Of a stretch of 64,000 bases of DNA, positions 17,430 through 27,979 are shown piece by piece. Under the pieces are notes generated by a model. It was not told the DNA's origin. It worked only from the letters and a program-made list of their open reading frames with translations, and ran no database searches. Positions within the stretch are counted from its first letter, which is position 1; the number at the start of each line of letters is the position of its first letter. The translations under genes were made by a program, and so were the position numbers. Source of the DNA: G963663495 sp963663495 (GTDB lineage Bacteria; Bacteroidota; Rhodothermia; Rhodothermales; Bin80); the NCBI GenBank assembly GCA_963663495.1, contig OY760427.1, positions 2,232,001 through 2,296,000 on the forward strand. The letters run 5' to 3'.

Positions 17430-19042
17430 TGGTCATTTAAGGATTTTTGTGGTTCCTAAGTGTATTTTTATTATACACTTATATTCGATCATGTATCCAC
17501 AATCCACCACCACAAACTGCCTTGCCCAACCCGTGGAGTTTTCCAAGATCGGAAAACGGAAAATCGTCGCAGAATTCAACGGCGGACACATGTCATCCAA
17601 TGCAGGAGCCTTGGCCCTGCGCGAAGTCGAAGAGAGATGCCAATTATTAGGCCGAATGGCTGACTGCTTTTCCGATTACCGGGACCCTTCCCGGGTAAAG
17701 CATAGCTTAAAGCGCCTGCTGGGACAACCCACCTTCGGCCTATGCGTGGGCTACGAAGACCTCAATGACCACGATAGGCTGCGGGATGATCCGATTCTTT
17801 GCCTGGCCCTAGGATGCGAGGATATTGAGGGAGACGAGCGTGTGCGTGATCGCGATAAGGGGCATGCCCTTGCCAGTTCCAAGACGCTTAATCGGCTGGA
17901 ATTGTCGGTCGAGGAAACGGCCGCCAAAGATCGGTACAAACGTATGGCGGCGAACATGAAGAAGTTGCATGAGTTGTTGACCGAGTCTTTCTGGAAAGCT
18001 ATGAGGAGCCACCGGAGCGTATCATTCTGGATCTGGACGCCACGGATTATGTGTTGCATGGCAATCAGGAGGGAAGGTTTTATAACGGGTACTATGGTGA
18101 TTACTGCTATCTGCCGTTGTACGTCACGTGCGGAGAGCATGTCGTAGTTTCGGTTACTCGTCCGTCCAATATTGATGCTTCGAAGGGGGCGAAAAAGGTG
18201 CTAAAGCGGGTGGTGAAGCAGATACGGCGCCTATGGCCGGAAGTAGAGATCTGGATTCGTGCGGACAGCGGATTTTGCCGCGACAAGATTCTGTCCTGGT
18301 GTGAGAAGAAGAATGTGACCTATATCGTGGGATTGGGGCGGAATCCGCGCCTGCAGCGGGCGATAGAGGCGGAAATGGAAGCTAGTCGGAAGCAATGCGA
18401 GTCCAGCGGGGAGGCCGCGAGGCATTTTCGCCGCTTTCCTTACCGCACGTTGAAGAGTTGGAGTCGAGAGCGTCAGGTAGTGGCAAAGGCGGAATACTTG
18501 CCAGGACCGCGGGGGTACAATGCCCGCTTTGTGGTCACGAATCTGGACGAGTGGGAGTACGATGAGCGCGAGGTATATGAGGACTTTTACTGTGGTCGCG
18601 GCGAGATGGAGAACAGGATCAAGGAGCAGCAGTTGGATTTGTTTGCGGACCGGACCTCCACCGCCAAGATGCAGAGCAACCAATTACGGCAGCTCTTATC
18701 GGCGTTTGCCCAAGGGTACATCGCCCGGATCAAGGAGTGGGGCCTGAAGGGAACCCAGCTGGAGGGGGCGCGCTGCAGCACGATCCGTGAGCGATTGTTC
18801 AAGGTAGCCGTGGTGGTTACCAAGACTACGCGTCGGTTCAAGCTGTCGCTGTCCTCGTGCTATCCGTGGCAGCGGCTCTTTGCCCAAGTTGTGGCTCAGT
18901 TACGCGGAGATACTCCAGCGGCGTATGCACTTGCGAGGTCGTCTCCCGATGATGTTTTCCGGTAATCCTGCCCTGATCCGGCGCCGCCTTTCCTGAAGAT
19001 CCTCCCGAGTGCGGGCGTTACCGTTGACGTTCCCGCATTGGT
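17430..19042 (+). mobile_element. IS1380-family element (first type)
   Basis: Right end set near 19042 by comparison with the fragment at 55.07-55.42 kb, where the shared sequence stops after TTCCCGCATTGG. Left end approximate. A perfect AAGTGTAT/ATACACTT hairpin at 17458-17480 lies just before the transposase start; such stems often limit read-through into transposase genes. Confidence 0.65.
17491..18965 (+). pseudogene. IS1380-family transposase, one frameshift
   Basis: Classic IS1380 protein: EFNGGHMSSNAGALALREVE, VKHSLKRLLGQPTFGL, GYEDLNDHDRLRDDP in the first frame; then, after a one-base shift at about 17998, ILDLDATDYVLHG (catalytic Asp), EGRFYNGYYGDYCYLPLY, IRADSGFC (second Asp) and CGRGEMENRIKE (Glu) in the second. 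All three catalytic residues survive but on two frames. Whether the shift is decay or programmed slippage cannot be told; IS1380 elements are not known for frameshifting, so decay is preferred. Confidence 0.88.
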
Positions 19043-19196
19043 GTGTCCGATGCGCACCAAATGGCCGAATTATCGTGCTTCCGATGCAATTATGGCCCTT
19101 GAAAACACCGGAAAGTGGCACTGGAGGCGTCAAAAACTACCCGCTACCAAGGTTCTGATTCAAACGCGCTCGTAATGAAGTCCAATTGGATGCTTC
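19043..19196. other. Spacer, no gene
   Basis: Sequence between the IS1380 right end and the retropepsin fragment. Nothing recognised. Confidence 0.3.
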
Positions 19197-19550
19197 TCAG
19201 GCCGTCTCGACCTGCTGGTGAGAAATGCGGGCTAGAGGTTGGAGATTCAATCCCTGCATGCCATTCAGGTCGATTGTCACCCATCCCTCTTTGCTGCCTG
19301 GAGAACGAGGTTGCACCACAACCTTACCTGCATAAACCGGCACGACTTCCGTGCTCAATGCCGATATGCTCCGCGCGGACCCGACAGTTGGTAACCCCGC
19401 CTTCTGGGCAACGTAACGGTCGATGGCCATATTGGTCGCTCCAGTGTCGATCAGACCAAAGCCCGTGCTAAGAACTGGAACCGGCTCGCCCTGCCGTGTA
19501 CCCACAATAAGATATTGACTTTCTGGAACGCGTCGTGTATGTTGCGGCAT
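19197..19550 (-). pseudogene. Retropepsin-like aspartic protease, truncated
   Basis: 117 codons with the clan AA active-site motif GLIDTGATNMAID and downstream AGLPTVGSA, plus beta-rich VVPVYAGKVVV. Bacterial retropepsin-like proteins of this type are about 120-150 residues and end with a GRDLL-like motif, which is absent: the frame ends QQVETA. The N-terminal codons overlap the start of the transposase of the neighbouring element (19549), so the native start was replaced at the junction. Confidence 0.6.
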
Positions 19551-21848
19551 GTTTCAGCAGAATCAGGTATTACGAACGCTCAGTGCTCCGCGTAATGGTG
19601 GGCGATTAGATGCTATTCTTGCCGAGGGTCGTGGGCAGCATAGCGCGCGGTGTCTGCGTGGAGTTTGGTTTTGTTGATGCGCGGGGCGTATTGCAGGTGG
19701 CGACCTGTGCGAAGGCGTTATCGAAGCTGGAGGCTCGGGGGCGGGTAGTGTTGCCTGAGCCTGCGAACCGTTATGCAGCGGGAGCGGGTCCCTGCAAGTA
19801 TAGAGGAGAGGGTACCGGATCCGATAGCGTTACCGGACACGGTACACGGTGTCTGGGGGTTGACGATTGAGTTGGTTGAGACGGACGAGCAGCGTGTGGT
19901 GTGGAGCACGTTGCTGCACTTTGAGCATCCGAGGCGTACGACCACATTTGTGGGAGCGCAGGTACGCTATCTGATAGGCAGTGCCCATGGTTACCTGGGA
20001 GCGGTGGGATTTTCGGCGGCGGCGTTGTGCCTGGCGCCCAGAGAGCACTGGATGGCGTGGAGTGATGAGCAGCGCAAGGCGCATTTGCACCGTGTGGTGT
20101 GTTTGAGTCGTTTTCTGATACGGGGGCAGTGTCAGGATTTGGCCAGCCATGTACTGGGTAAGGTATTGAGACGGTTGGCGGATGATTTTCAGGCACGGTA
20201 CTGTTACCGTCCCTGGGTTGTCGAAACGTATGTGGATCCCCAAGGGGGAGGAGCGTGTTTTGAGGTGAACAATTTTGTATTGATCGGCCATACCGCAGGC
20301 GGAAAGCGGCACAAGGAGGCAAAGGAAGAGGATCCCAAGGGGCTGTATGTATACGAGTTGGACAAAGAATGGCGCGGGACCTTGGGGAAACCGGAGGAGG
20401 AGTTGCGTCCGGTGAGGGATCCGCACGAGGGGATTGACAGTGCGCAGTGGGCCGAAACGGAGTTTGGCGGAGCGCCATTGGGAGACAGGCAGTTGTCTGT
20501 GCGACTGGTAAAGAGTACGTCCATGTTGGCCGATGTGATAGGCCACAGCATTACCGCGCATACGGATGCGGACCGCGCGGCGGTGAAGGGGCATTACCGG
20601 TTATTGGAGAGCAAGAAGGACAAAACGGTAACGCCGGAGAACATATTGGCGCCGCATCGTGGGCGTACGATAGAGCGCATGCGTAGTCAGGAGACCGTGT
20701 TATGCATCCAGGACACGACGAAGTTGCGGTACAGTACGCGGCCGGCGTGTACGGATTTGGAGGTAATAGGGAGTAATCAGACGACGGCGAAGACACTGGG
20801 GTTGCCGTTGCATGCGACGCTGGTGGTGACGGAGGATGGATTGACGTTGGGGGTGTTGCGTGGCAGCTTCAAGGATCCGGAGGAGGGTCCGCATGCTCCG
20901 CGGACGCAGCAGTGGATAGACGGGTTCAAGGATATATGCGAGGCGGCGGAGGAGCTGTCCGGCGAGACGCAGGTGATCTGTGTTGCGGACCGGGAGGCGG
21001 ACAGCTTTGCTATGTTTGCCGAGCAGCGCAGACAGGGTAAGGCGGAGGTATTGATACGAGCGAAGCATGATCGGAAGCTGTTGGATGATCGCAAGCTGTT
21101 TGCGGTAATGCGCAGTGGTAAGGCTCCGGGGAATGTGGAGATAGAGATACAGCGGGTGACGGCGCGCAAGAAGCAGGCGCGCAAGCAGGCACGGAAGGGT
21201 CGCAGTTACCGGATGGTCAATGCGGAGGTACGCTACGGGAGGTTCTTGTTGCCGGATCCGAAGAACGAGGAGGAGCCGGTGGTGATGTACGGGGTGCATG
21301 TGTTGGAGGTGGAGCCTCCGGGGGACGCGCTGCCGGTGGAGTGGATGCTATTGACCAGCATGGAGGTAGGGAGCGTAGCGGATGCACGGCGGGTGTTGGC
21401 AATGTATCTCAAGCGGTGGCGGGTGGAAGACTTCTTCCGCGTGCTCAAGAGTGGGTGCAAGGTAGAGCGTTTGGGTATGCGTACCTCGTTGCGTCTGCAG
21501 CGAGCAATAACGATGTATTGTGTAATATCCTGGCGCGTCATGACCTTGGTGCAATTGGGTCGGGAGGTGCCGGAGCTGGACGCGGATGTCTTTTTCACGG
21601 AGATGGAGCTGCGATTCTTGGATGGATATGCAGCACGGGTAAAGCTGCCGAAGCCCAGTACTTTGGGAGCTGCTATCCTGATCGTAGCGGTGCTCGGCGG
21701 TTATCAGAACCGCACTCGTGATGGACCGGTGGGTTACCAGATCATGTGGCGTGGCCTAGAGAGGTTACACCTAATGACATTGGGATACGAGGTAAGAGAC
21801 GAACAATTGAGTGCATGTTCGCACGGGAATTCATCTGGGTTCATATAA
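19549..21848 (+). pseudogene. DUF4338/Tn5-like transposase, copy 2, broken 5' end
   Basis: The first codons (MFQQNQVLRTLSAPRNGGRLD from 19549) match the family start but shift frame near 19630 and again near 19775-19800. From 19773 a 691-codon frame is open and keeps the DUF4338 core and the whole Tn5-like domain with all YREK residues. A shortened protein lacking the first ~78 residues could be made from an internal start. Substitutions relative to copy 1 are few after 19800. Confidence 0.8.
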
Positions 21849-22360
21849 ATGGCATATCAACCTGCCTGATGTGGGCCTATGCCCCAGTGGCTACACCTGC
21901 GTGAGCGTGCGGTGAACTTGCATCTTGATTAGGTGACGGGTTCTGTAGAGCTTACCCGTAGACGTGAGAACCCAGACCCCGGACCGCCCGCCTGGTACAG
22001 CCCAGACGTACGGCGGAAGAGATGTTTCCGCTGGTAGAGCAGTATAACGAAAGGACCCGGTCCGCAGCGGCGTCTTGCGCAGAGCAGGGCATCTCGTACG
22101 GACCGTTGAATTACTGGAGGCAGAAGTATCGCCAGGAGACTGCAGCCGAGGGTTCGTGGATGTAGGCAATGCAGCGCCAAGGGAAGCGGCGCAGGAAGAG
22201 ATCGCGTATCCGCACGAGAGGATGGCATTATTCACCTCAAGTCACACACCATACCTGTTAGGCCGAAATACCCGAGATATTCCGACAGCCATGCCAGCGA
22301 TATTTGACCATACCTGACGAACAATCGAACCGTAATGGATTATTTATGGGTACAGGGCAG
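19549..22360 (+). mobile_element. Long-TIR DUF4338/Tn5-like element, copy 2 (chimeric, left TIR missing)
   Basis: From about 19800 to 22360 almost identical to copies 1 and 3, including the IS66 tnpA relic and the right TIR. The first ~250 bp (19549-19800) are clearly diverged and frameshifted, and the left TIR is absent: sequence homologous to the element begins at the transposase start. This mosaic suggests recombination between an old resident copy and the young element. Confidence 0.75.
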
Positions 22361-23635
22361 ACCAAGCCCTCAACCAAGGCCAGGAAGCGAGTGAAGCACT
22401 TCCGGGATATAATTGATCAAGATCGGGAGACCAAGATGGCACTCTTGCGATGCAGCGGTAGCATTGAGGAGCTGTTGGCTAAATTGGTCATGGAAGAGGA
22501 GGTAGAGTCGCTCTGTGGCAAGCGCTACGCGAGAGACGATGTGCACGACGGACGTTACGAGAGATGGGGGACCAATCCGGGTTCAATCAGGATCATGGGG
22601 AAACGCCTGAAGATCCGGGTGCAGCGCGTACGGGATAAGAAAGAGGGCAAGGAGCGTCCTCTGGAGACCTATTGTGAGCTACGCAATGCATCGGTTGAAG
22701 AGGAGAACAATCTGACGGAAAACATTCTTCTTGGGATCAGCCAGCGGGATTATCACCGTGTGGTCAGCGCGTTTGCGGACAGTTATGGATTGAGCGCTTC
22801 CTCGGTCAGTCGCACTTTCAGGAAGAAGAGTGCGGAGGCCCTCAAGAAGTTCGAAGAACGCGATCTGTCTTCGGAAACCTATGTGACGCTGCTGATAGAT
22901 GGCAAGTACTTGCAGGAGTGCCAGATCGTGCTGTGTATGGGCATTACGGCAGACGGAAAGAAGGAGATCTTGGGCATGGTGGAGACGACCACGGAGAATG
23001 CGGAGGCGATTGCAGGTTTGTTGGAAGGCCTGATCAATCGCGGCCTGTGCTATGACCAGGGCCTGCTGTGCGTTGTGGATGGAGCGAAGGGGCTTTACAA
23101 GGCGGTAAAGGATGTTTTCGGCGACTACACGCAGGTGCAGCGTTGTACCTGGCACAAGCGGGAGAATGTGGTGAGCAAGCTCACGAAAAAGGAGGATGCG
23201 CCCAAGGTGCGTCGGAAGATGCAGGAGGCGTATCGTGAAGACACGTACGACGACGCAAAAGCGGGGCTTGAGACCCTACGGGATGACTTGGAGGAACAAG
23301 GGGAGGAAGCGGCCGCACGTAGCCTGGAAGAGGGCATGGAAGAGACGCTGACACTGCACAGGCTGGGTGTGGCGGATACGGTCGGATGCAGTCTGCTAAC
23401 CACCAACATCATTGAGAATGTCAACGGCCAGCTGGCTAATCGAACGCGGCGGATCAGACGTTGGGTAAACTCAGATCAACGTCACCGATGGGTAGCAATG
23501 GCTATGCTGGAAACCGAACCCCGATTATGCAAGCTTAGCTGTGCAAAACACCTTCCGAAGCTCCAAAAAGCCCTGCTAAAATGTGTGCCGAAACCGTATC
23601 TTGGGCCCACTCCTAAGCCGGTCTTGAAAAGATAG
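22345..23635 (+). CDS. IS256-family transposase (solo type)
   Basis: About 430 residues with the intact triad: Asp in LLIDGKYLQE, Asp in CVVDGAKGLYK and Glu in TNIIENVNG, plus CTWHKRENVVS. Diverged from the transposase at 503-1741 and without a dead partner. The upstream region was replaced by the right TIR of the long-TIR element, which ends at 22360; the ATG at 22345 lies inside that TIR and reads in frame into the transposase body (GTGQ then TKPSTKARKR). The native start is therefore lost and the gene may now be expressed as a fusion. Confidence 0.88.
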
Positions 23636-25218
23636 ACCAACTAAATCTGGCACCATGCCTTTACGTCTGGATTCCTGTCTCTATTGCACCATACGCAACA
23701 GCTGATCTACCGCCAGTACCAGCACCCCAAACATCAAGTGGCATGTCACCTTCTTGTGCCCACGCACGCGGACATTACGACCACCAAACTCATCCTTGAG
23801 CCGCCCGAAGGCTCGCTCAACCGTTGAGCGCTCCCTGTAACGAACATCCTCAGGCAGCACCAATCCGACTGCTCGCTGGGCCGTTTTCTCGCGGATAAGC
23901 GCCGCCTTACCATTGCGTCGCGGATTATGGTCGATAATCGGCATGTGCCCCAAGCCTTTACTGTGCTCGTGAATCTGCTTCGCGTCGTATGCACTGTCCA
24001 TCAGATCATACAAATTGCGTACCCGCAGTTGAGATATCGTAGCCAACGGAATCGCCGCCTGGCTATCATGCAATGATGCAGAGGAAACAAAACCGCTGAT
24101 CGGTACGCCTCCGTCGGCCACATCCATGTGCAACTTGTACCCCGTCCATTTCTGCGTATGTCCCTTCGCATTGCGCTTAACGCCTACCGTACATCGCTTC
24201 GGTAACTCCTCCAACATCTCCTCTGTCCCCATGGTACGCTGGCGCACCAGCCGCGGCAACTCCTTCGGAGGCTTTTCATCCTTGGTAGGATGCGATGATT
24301 TGCACTCTTCTGGACGCTCTAACTCCTTTTTCTGGGGTACCGGGTCCTCTTGCGCCACTATCGCGGTCGAATCCTGCGATGGATGGCCCACCTCCGGTAA
24401 TTCCTCCTCCATCTCTATTGCCAGCTGGCCCACGAGCCGCTTCGGCTTCTTTGGACGCTCTTCATCCTTGGACGGACTCGCTGGTTTGCACTCTGGACGC
24501 TCCGACTCCTTTTTCAGTACCGGCTTCTCTCGCACTGCTATTGCGGTCGAATCACGCGATAGGTGCCCCACCAACTGCTCCGAATACCCCTCCTTTATCA
24601 GGGCCTCATGTACACGCGTCGGCAAATCCGCCTCTGAAAATTCCCTGAACGCACGTGAAAAGGTCGCCTCACTCCGCACATCCTCTAACCGATGCCAACC
24701 ACACAAACGCCGCAGCGTCGGATCCGAACGCAACCGCTCCACCAACGCTCTGGTCGTATCCATATTGAACACCATCTTCGCCAGGAACGCCCGCGCGAGG
24801 GCAGCACGGCTCTTCAACGGACGCCCGGGTATACCGTCCTGAGCACTGGGCAGAAAGCGCCCAACTCGCACCATCTTCAGTACCGAGAGCAGCTTCTTAT
24901 GGCGCCCCTCCAAGGGGCCAATCGTTTCCTCCACCCAGGGGAAAAGCTCCCGTTGGCAGTTGATCCAGAAACCGCTTAACTTAGAATTGAGGGAGATGAG
25001 AACCTTCGTTTTTGCGAGTTTAGTTTCTCCTCCAAAGACACCTGACACGGAGGTTCCAGTCCTTCAAGTGTGCTTGCTAGCACACATTTTCATGGCCTGT
25101 AGAATCCTCCATCTGCACCCGCCGAGCAGTCAAATCTACCTGACCAGCCCCCTATCTTAGGAAATCGCATCTTCAGACAAAAACACCCCGATTCAAGGGT
25201 TTTGCAAAAGGCTCTGTC
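23636..25218 (-). mobile_element. IS5-like element
   Basis: Transposase gene plus a ~170-bp leader that ends with a GACAGAGCC terminus at 25218 (minus strand), where it cuts the lipase gene. The other terminus lies somewhere in 23636-23680 and could not be fixed. Confidence 0.6.
23681..25048 (-). CDS. IS5/IS1182-like transposase with duplicated catalytic segment
   Basis: 455 residues. N-terminal DUF772-type region (VFNMDTTRALVERLRSDP, SEATFSRAFREF), Asp-containing strand, then GYKLHMDVADGGVPISGF, LMDSAYDAKQI (second Asp) and YRERSTVERAFGRLKDEF (Glu). The segment 161-220 starting GHLSRDSTAI is followed by a diverged tandem copy at 221-282 starting GHPSQDSTAI, so the first catalytic Asp occurs twice (D166, D226) with Lys/Glu/Pro-rich linkers. 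The frame stays open. Family members normally have one such segment, so the protein is about 60 residues too long. Confidence 0.85.
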   Translation of the reverse strand: MSGVFGGETKLAKTKVLISLNSKLSGFWINCQRELFPWVEETIGPLEGRHKKLLSVLKMVRVGRFLPSAQDGIPGRPLKSRAALARAFLAKMVFNMDTTRALVERLRSDPTLRRLCGWHRLEDVRSEATFSRAFREFSEADLPTRVHEALIKEGYSEQLVGHLSRDSTAIAVREKPVLKKESERPECKPASPSKDEERPKKPKRLVGQLAIEMEEELPEVGHPSQDSTAIVAQEDPVPQKKELERPEECKSSHPTKDEKPPKELPRLVRQRTMGTEEMLEELPKRCTVGVKRNAKGHTQKWTGYKLHMDVADGGVPISGFVSSASLHDSQAAIPLATISQLRVRNLYDLMDSAYDAKQIHEHSKGLGHMPIIDHNPRRNGKAALIREKTAQRAVGLVLPEDVRYRERSTVERAFGRLKDEFGGRNVRVRGHKKVTCHLMFGVLVLAVDQLLRMVQ

Positions 25219-25734
25219 TACTACGGCAGTGGCCGAAGTGGCAGCATGCACATAGGGATGCATGCCTGGAGAGGCTCCTAGGCCCAAGTAATCGGGCATC
25301 ACCGCGAAATAGCCCGTTGCCGCAAAAGCCACGCCAACGATGCGTTCCTTCGCGCTGGATGAAGGTACATCCTCCCGTCTAGTCACGGTGCCATGCTGGT
25401 AACTGACCACAGGCAATGATGTTAAGGATATATTGGGCATGCTAAGTGCACCCGAAGCCTGCGTGCTATCACCATTGGCGTCAATGGTTTGGTAGACGAT
25501 TGAGTACGTTGCGACCGGATACTGAACATCAAACCCTAGATCCAAATCCGAAAAATCGGAGATGAGCTCAACCACATCAATCTCGTCCACAAGCTCAACG
25601 GAAATCGTTGAGCCGCGGCCTTGACGGCTCTCAGCACGCTCGGCATTCGGGTCCACGATATCACATCTTGCGCTAAGAAAGCCCGCAATAGCCACTACGA
25701 TAAGATATCGTGCACGCGTCCACCATCGGATCAC
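25219..25734 (-). pseudogene. Secreted/lipoprotein lipase-like alpha/beta hydrolase, truncated
   Basis: GTG start at 25734 gives a basic, hydrophobic leader (RYLIVVAIAGFLSARC) that may be a lipoprotein signal, although Arg before the Cys is atypical. The body has the secretory-lipase/alpha-beta hydrolase N-terminal strands: LPVVSYQHGTV, VGVAFAATGYFAVMPDYLGLG. The nucleophile elbow (GxSxG), Asp and His lie further on and are missing because the IS5-like terminus interrupts the gene at 25218. Confidence 0.7.
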
Positions 25735-25912
25735 TTTTGCAGTTGTTGTGATGGATTCGCCGTAGCTATGAGTATGCAAAACGATCCTGAGCAAGTGTAT
25801 GGCACTTTGCAGCCATGATACACGCAAGATCACCTTTGGTACCCGATTCCGAGAGAACGCAGTGCGTGCTATGGCGCGCAAAATTCCGCCTAACCTTAAC
25901 AAAAGGGAGTTA

Positions 25913-25975
25913 TATACGTGAGAGACCAACTGTACACAGTGAGGCACTAGTATCAATTTCACGGGTTCAACTGTT
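25913..25975 (+). repeat. Solo copy of the IS605-type right-end repeat
   Basis: About 62 bp nearly identical to 28926-28988 at the right end of the TnpB element: GTTATATACGTGAG, GACCAACTGTACACAG, GAGGCACTAGTATCAATTTC. Located upstream of the lipase relic with no transposase attached. Probably the footprint of a lost IS605-type element. Confidence 0.65.
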
Positions 25976-26622
25976 CTCCGCGCCGGTGGCGAGCGAAACA
26001 TACTGATCTTTATGTTGCACTCGGGCCGGCCAAACGAATGTGCCCAGCCGCCAAAAAGGCCGGACCGGGACGCAGCCTATATATGCGCAGGGCCCCGCAC
26101 ACATGCGTCGGAAACGGCCCGTAAGTGTTAAAATCGGCCCTCAATACCCCCGTAAATGTCGATTTGGCAGGGCAAATTGCGTCCTGAGGCCTCCTCGCGT
26201 GCCAAATGCCGCGAAAACCGCTCCTTTCCTTACCGCACGCGAATGAAGCGGCCCGTGTGCATGGACGCGCCCTCGTCCAATCTGGACAACTGCGTTTAGC
26301 AGTCCTGGCCGGGTCCACGGAACGCCCAATCGGGACGGGTACCGGCTGTACCGTACCTTTTCATTTCACTCTGATAATGAGGTAGGTCGGAGGAATTATG
26401 GAAGGCGAAGGGATCCAACCACATGAGTGAGTCAATCTTGGTCGACGAATGGCTTGTATTCGGTCGTCATGGCACTTTGTCCATGGCTAGAGAGTCTGCA
26501 TCAAGGTCAGGGCAACCAGGTACCACGTCGCTCAAGCTCTATTGCGATTAATTGGCCCAAAGGCCAACACAACAAAGCTGACGTAAGGCAAATCCGGAGA
26601 CACAAAAGCCCTCTGTTATCTT
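25976..26622. other. Intergenic, no recognised gene
   Basis: GC-rich 26010-26330 has only low-complexity minus-strand frames rich in Arg/Pro/Ala, which look like composition artefacts. No promoter or RNA structure recognised. Confidence 0.35.
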
Positions 26623-26967
26623 ATGCCCAAGGACAAGTTAGACGTAGACATCGCCGCGTGGAATTGGAGTCATGATTCCGATTCTGCCACGGTGAAGGGG
26701 CGAGTGAAGAACCTGACTGATCGGCCCTTGGAGGGGGTAAGAGTAACCGTAACGTGGAAGGACCGGGCTGGAGAATACATTACGCACGACGATTGCTTTG
26801 CGGAGTATGACCCGCTAATGCCGGGGCATACTAGCCCATTTGATGTTTTCAGTCATTACAACCCGTTGATGTATCAAGCGAGCGTGGAAGCAGCCTACGG
26901 AACGGACAGTGTTCGCCCCCTGCGAGGTATTATTAAGTGGAAGCCGGCCCGCTTCTCCCACGAATGA
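26623..26967 (+). CDS. FxLYD-domain-like small protein
   Basis: 114 residues forming one beta-sandwich: ATVKGRVKNLTDRPLEGVRV then TVTWKDRAGEYI, and MPGHTSPFDVFSHYN, which follow the FxLYD pattern of strands and turn seen in extracytoplasmic beta-sandwich domains. No signal peptide in this frame, so it may be the surviving domain of a longer protein. No neighbours give a role. Confidence 0.55.
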   Translation: MPKDKLDVDIAAWNWSHDSDSATVKGRVKNLTDRPLEGVRVTVTWKDRAGEYITHDDCFAEYDPLMPGHTSPFDVFSHYNPLMYQASVEAAYGTDSVRPLRGIIKWKPARFSHE

Positions 26968-27331
26968 TGAGACGCTTCAGTGCATCAAGTGGCGTGTGCC
27001 AGTCTGCCCTCGCAAGCTCGGCTTGAGACAAACCCGCGCCGGCGAAACATGCCGATTTCGGCTGTTGTTGCTGCGGTTTCGGAGTGTGCGTCCGGCGAAG
27101 TACAGGTCAGCGGACGCATACCTCGAGGCAACCATAACCGTGCCAAGAGTATACGGCCGGCGGCACCTTGCTCCTTCGATGCATTCAAGCTCCGACATCA
27201 GACCGAGGGATCTTACAATCACGATGTGGCACTGCCAGACTAGGCGCCCCATGTTAGGGCCATCTTAAATTCACCGAATAACCGTCCTACGTTTGGGGTA
27301 CACTTTACCCCCTAGGGAGCTGGAGTAACCC
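26968..27331. other. Intergenic, no recognised gene
   Basis: 364 bp without a convincing frame. AGGGAGCTGGAG just upstream of 27332 could be the ribosome binding region of the restriction gene. Confidence 0.35.
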
Positions 27332-27979
27332 ATGCCTGCAAAAACTACTGAGAAAGACGCCTGTATACCCATTTCTGTGGCCCCATCGAAGTTCAACGAA
27401 GAAGCGGTCTTACCCTACGATCTGGAAATTGAACACATCAAGCAGGCTATGATTGACTTCGTGGAATTCCTAGGCATCATCAACGATCAGATTTTCAGGA
27501 AAGGGATCCAGAGACTCGAACCGCTATTGATGCCCGCCAACTTCAGCAGCTTGGTTGGGGAATTCGTGAAAGCGTCTATTCCCAAGTACTGTCCTACCCT
27601 TGTAAGCAATCGATACCACAATGGTCATCCAGATCTAATCCCTGCCGGTCACTTCCCCATAGACTCTATACAGCACGGAGCTGAGGGAATCGAAATAAAG
27701 GGATCCCGATACGAACGCGGCTGGCAAGGCCACAACCCGGAGAGCGTCTGGTTGATGGTGTTCACGTTCGCCAATAACACCGCATCGAGGCCAACTGAAC
27801 CTGCAATCCGATTCCGCTTCAAAGGAGTCTATGCCTCTAAGTTGGAACACGATGACTGGACTTATTCGGGTCGTTCTCCAGGCAGTCGAAGGACCATTAC
27901 GGCCAGTGTGAATAGATCCGGATACGACAAAATGCGATCTAACTGGATATACTTGGATTCAGACAAAAGGGAGGGCTAG
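27332..27979 (+). CDS. Putative type II restriction endonuclease (PD-(D/E)xK)
   Basis: 215 residues. A nuclease core is readable: HPDLIPAG (P100-D101), then EGIEIKGSRYERGWQGH with E121-x-K123, followed by the strand VWLMVFTFA. This matches a PD-(D/E)xK active site with a 20-residue gap. The gene converges on a DNA methyltransferase and the two coding regions overlap by 21 bp at their 3' ends (27959-27979), the usual arrangement of a compact type II restriction-modification pair. Recognition sequence unknown. GGAG lies 8-10 bases before the ATG. Confidence 0.75.
   Translation: MPAKTTEKDACIPISVAPSKFNEEAVLPYDLEIEHIKQAMIDFVEFLGIINDQIFRKGIQRLEPLLMPANFSSLVGEFVKASIPKYCPTLVSNRYHNGHPDLIPAGHFPIDSIQHGAEGIEIKGSRYERGWQGHNPESVWLMVFTFANNTASRPTEPAIRFRFKGVYASKLEHDDWTYSGRSPGSRRTITASVNRSGYDKMRSNWIYLDSDKREG

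Noticed and set aside
26010..26318. 102-codon minus-strand frame upstream of the lipase relic
   Set aside because: Low-complexity Arg/Ala/Pro composition and no recognisable motif.
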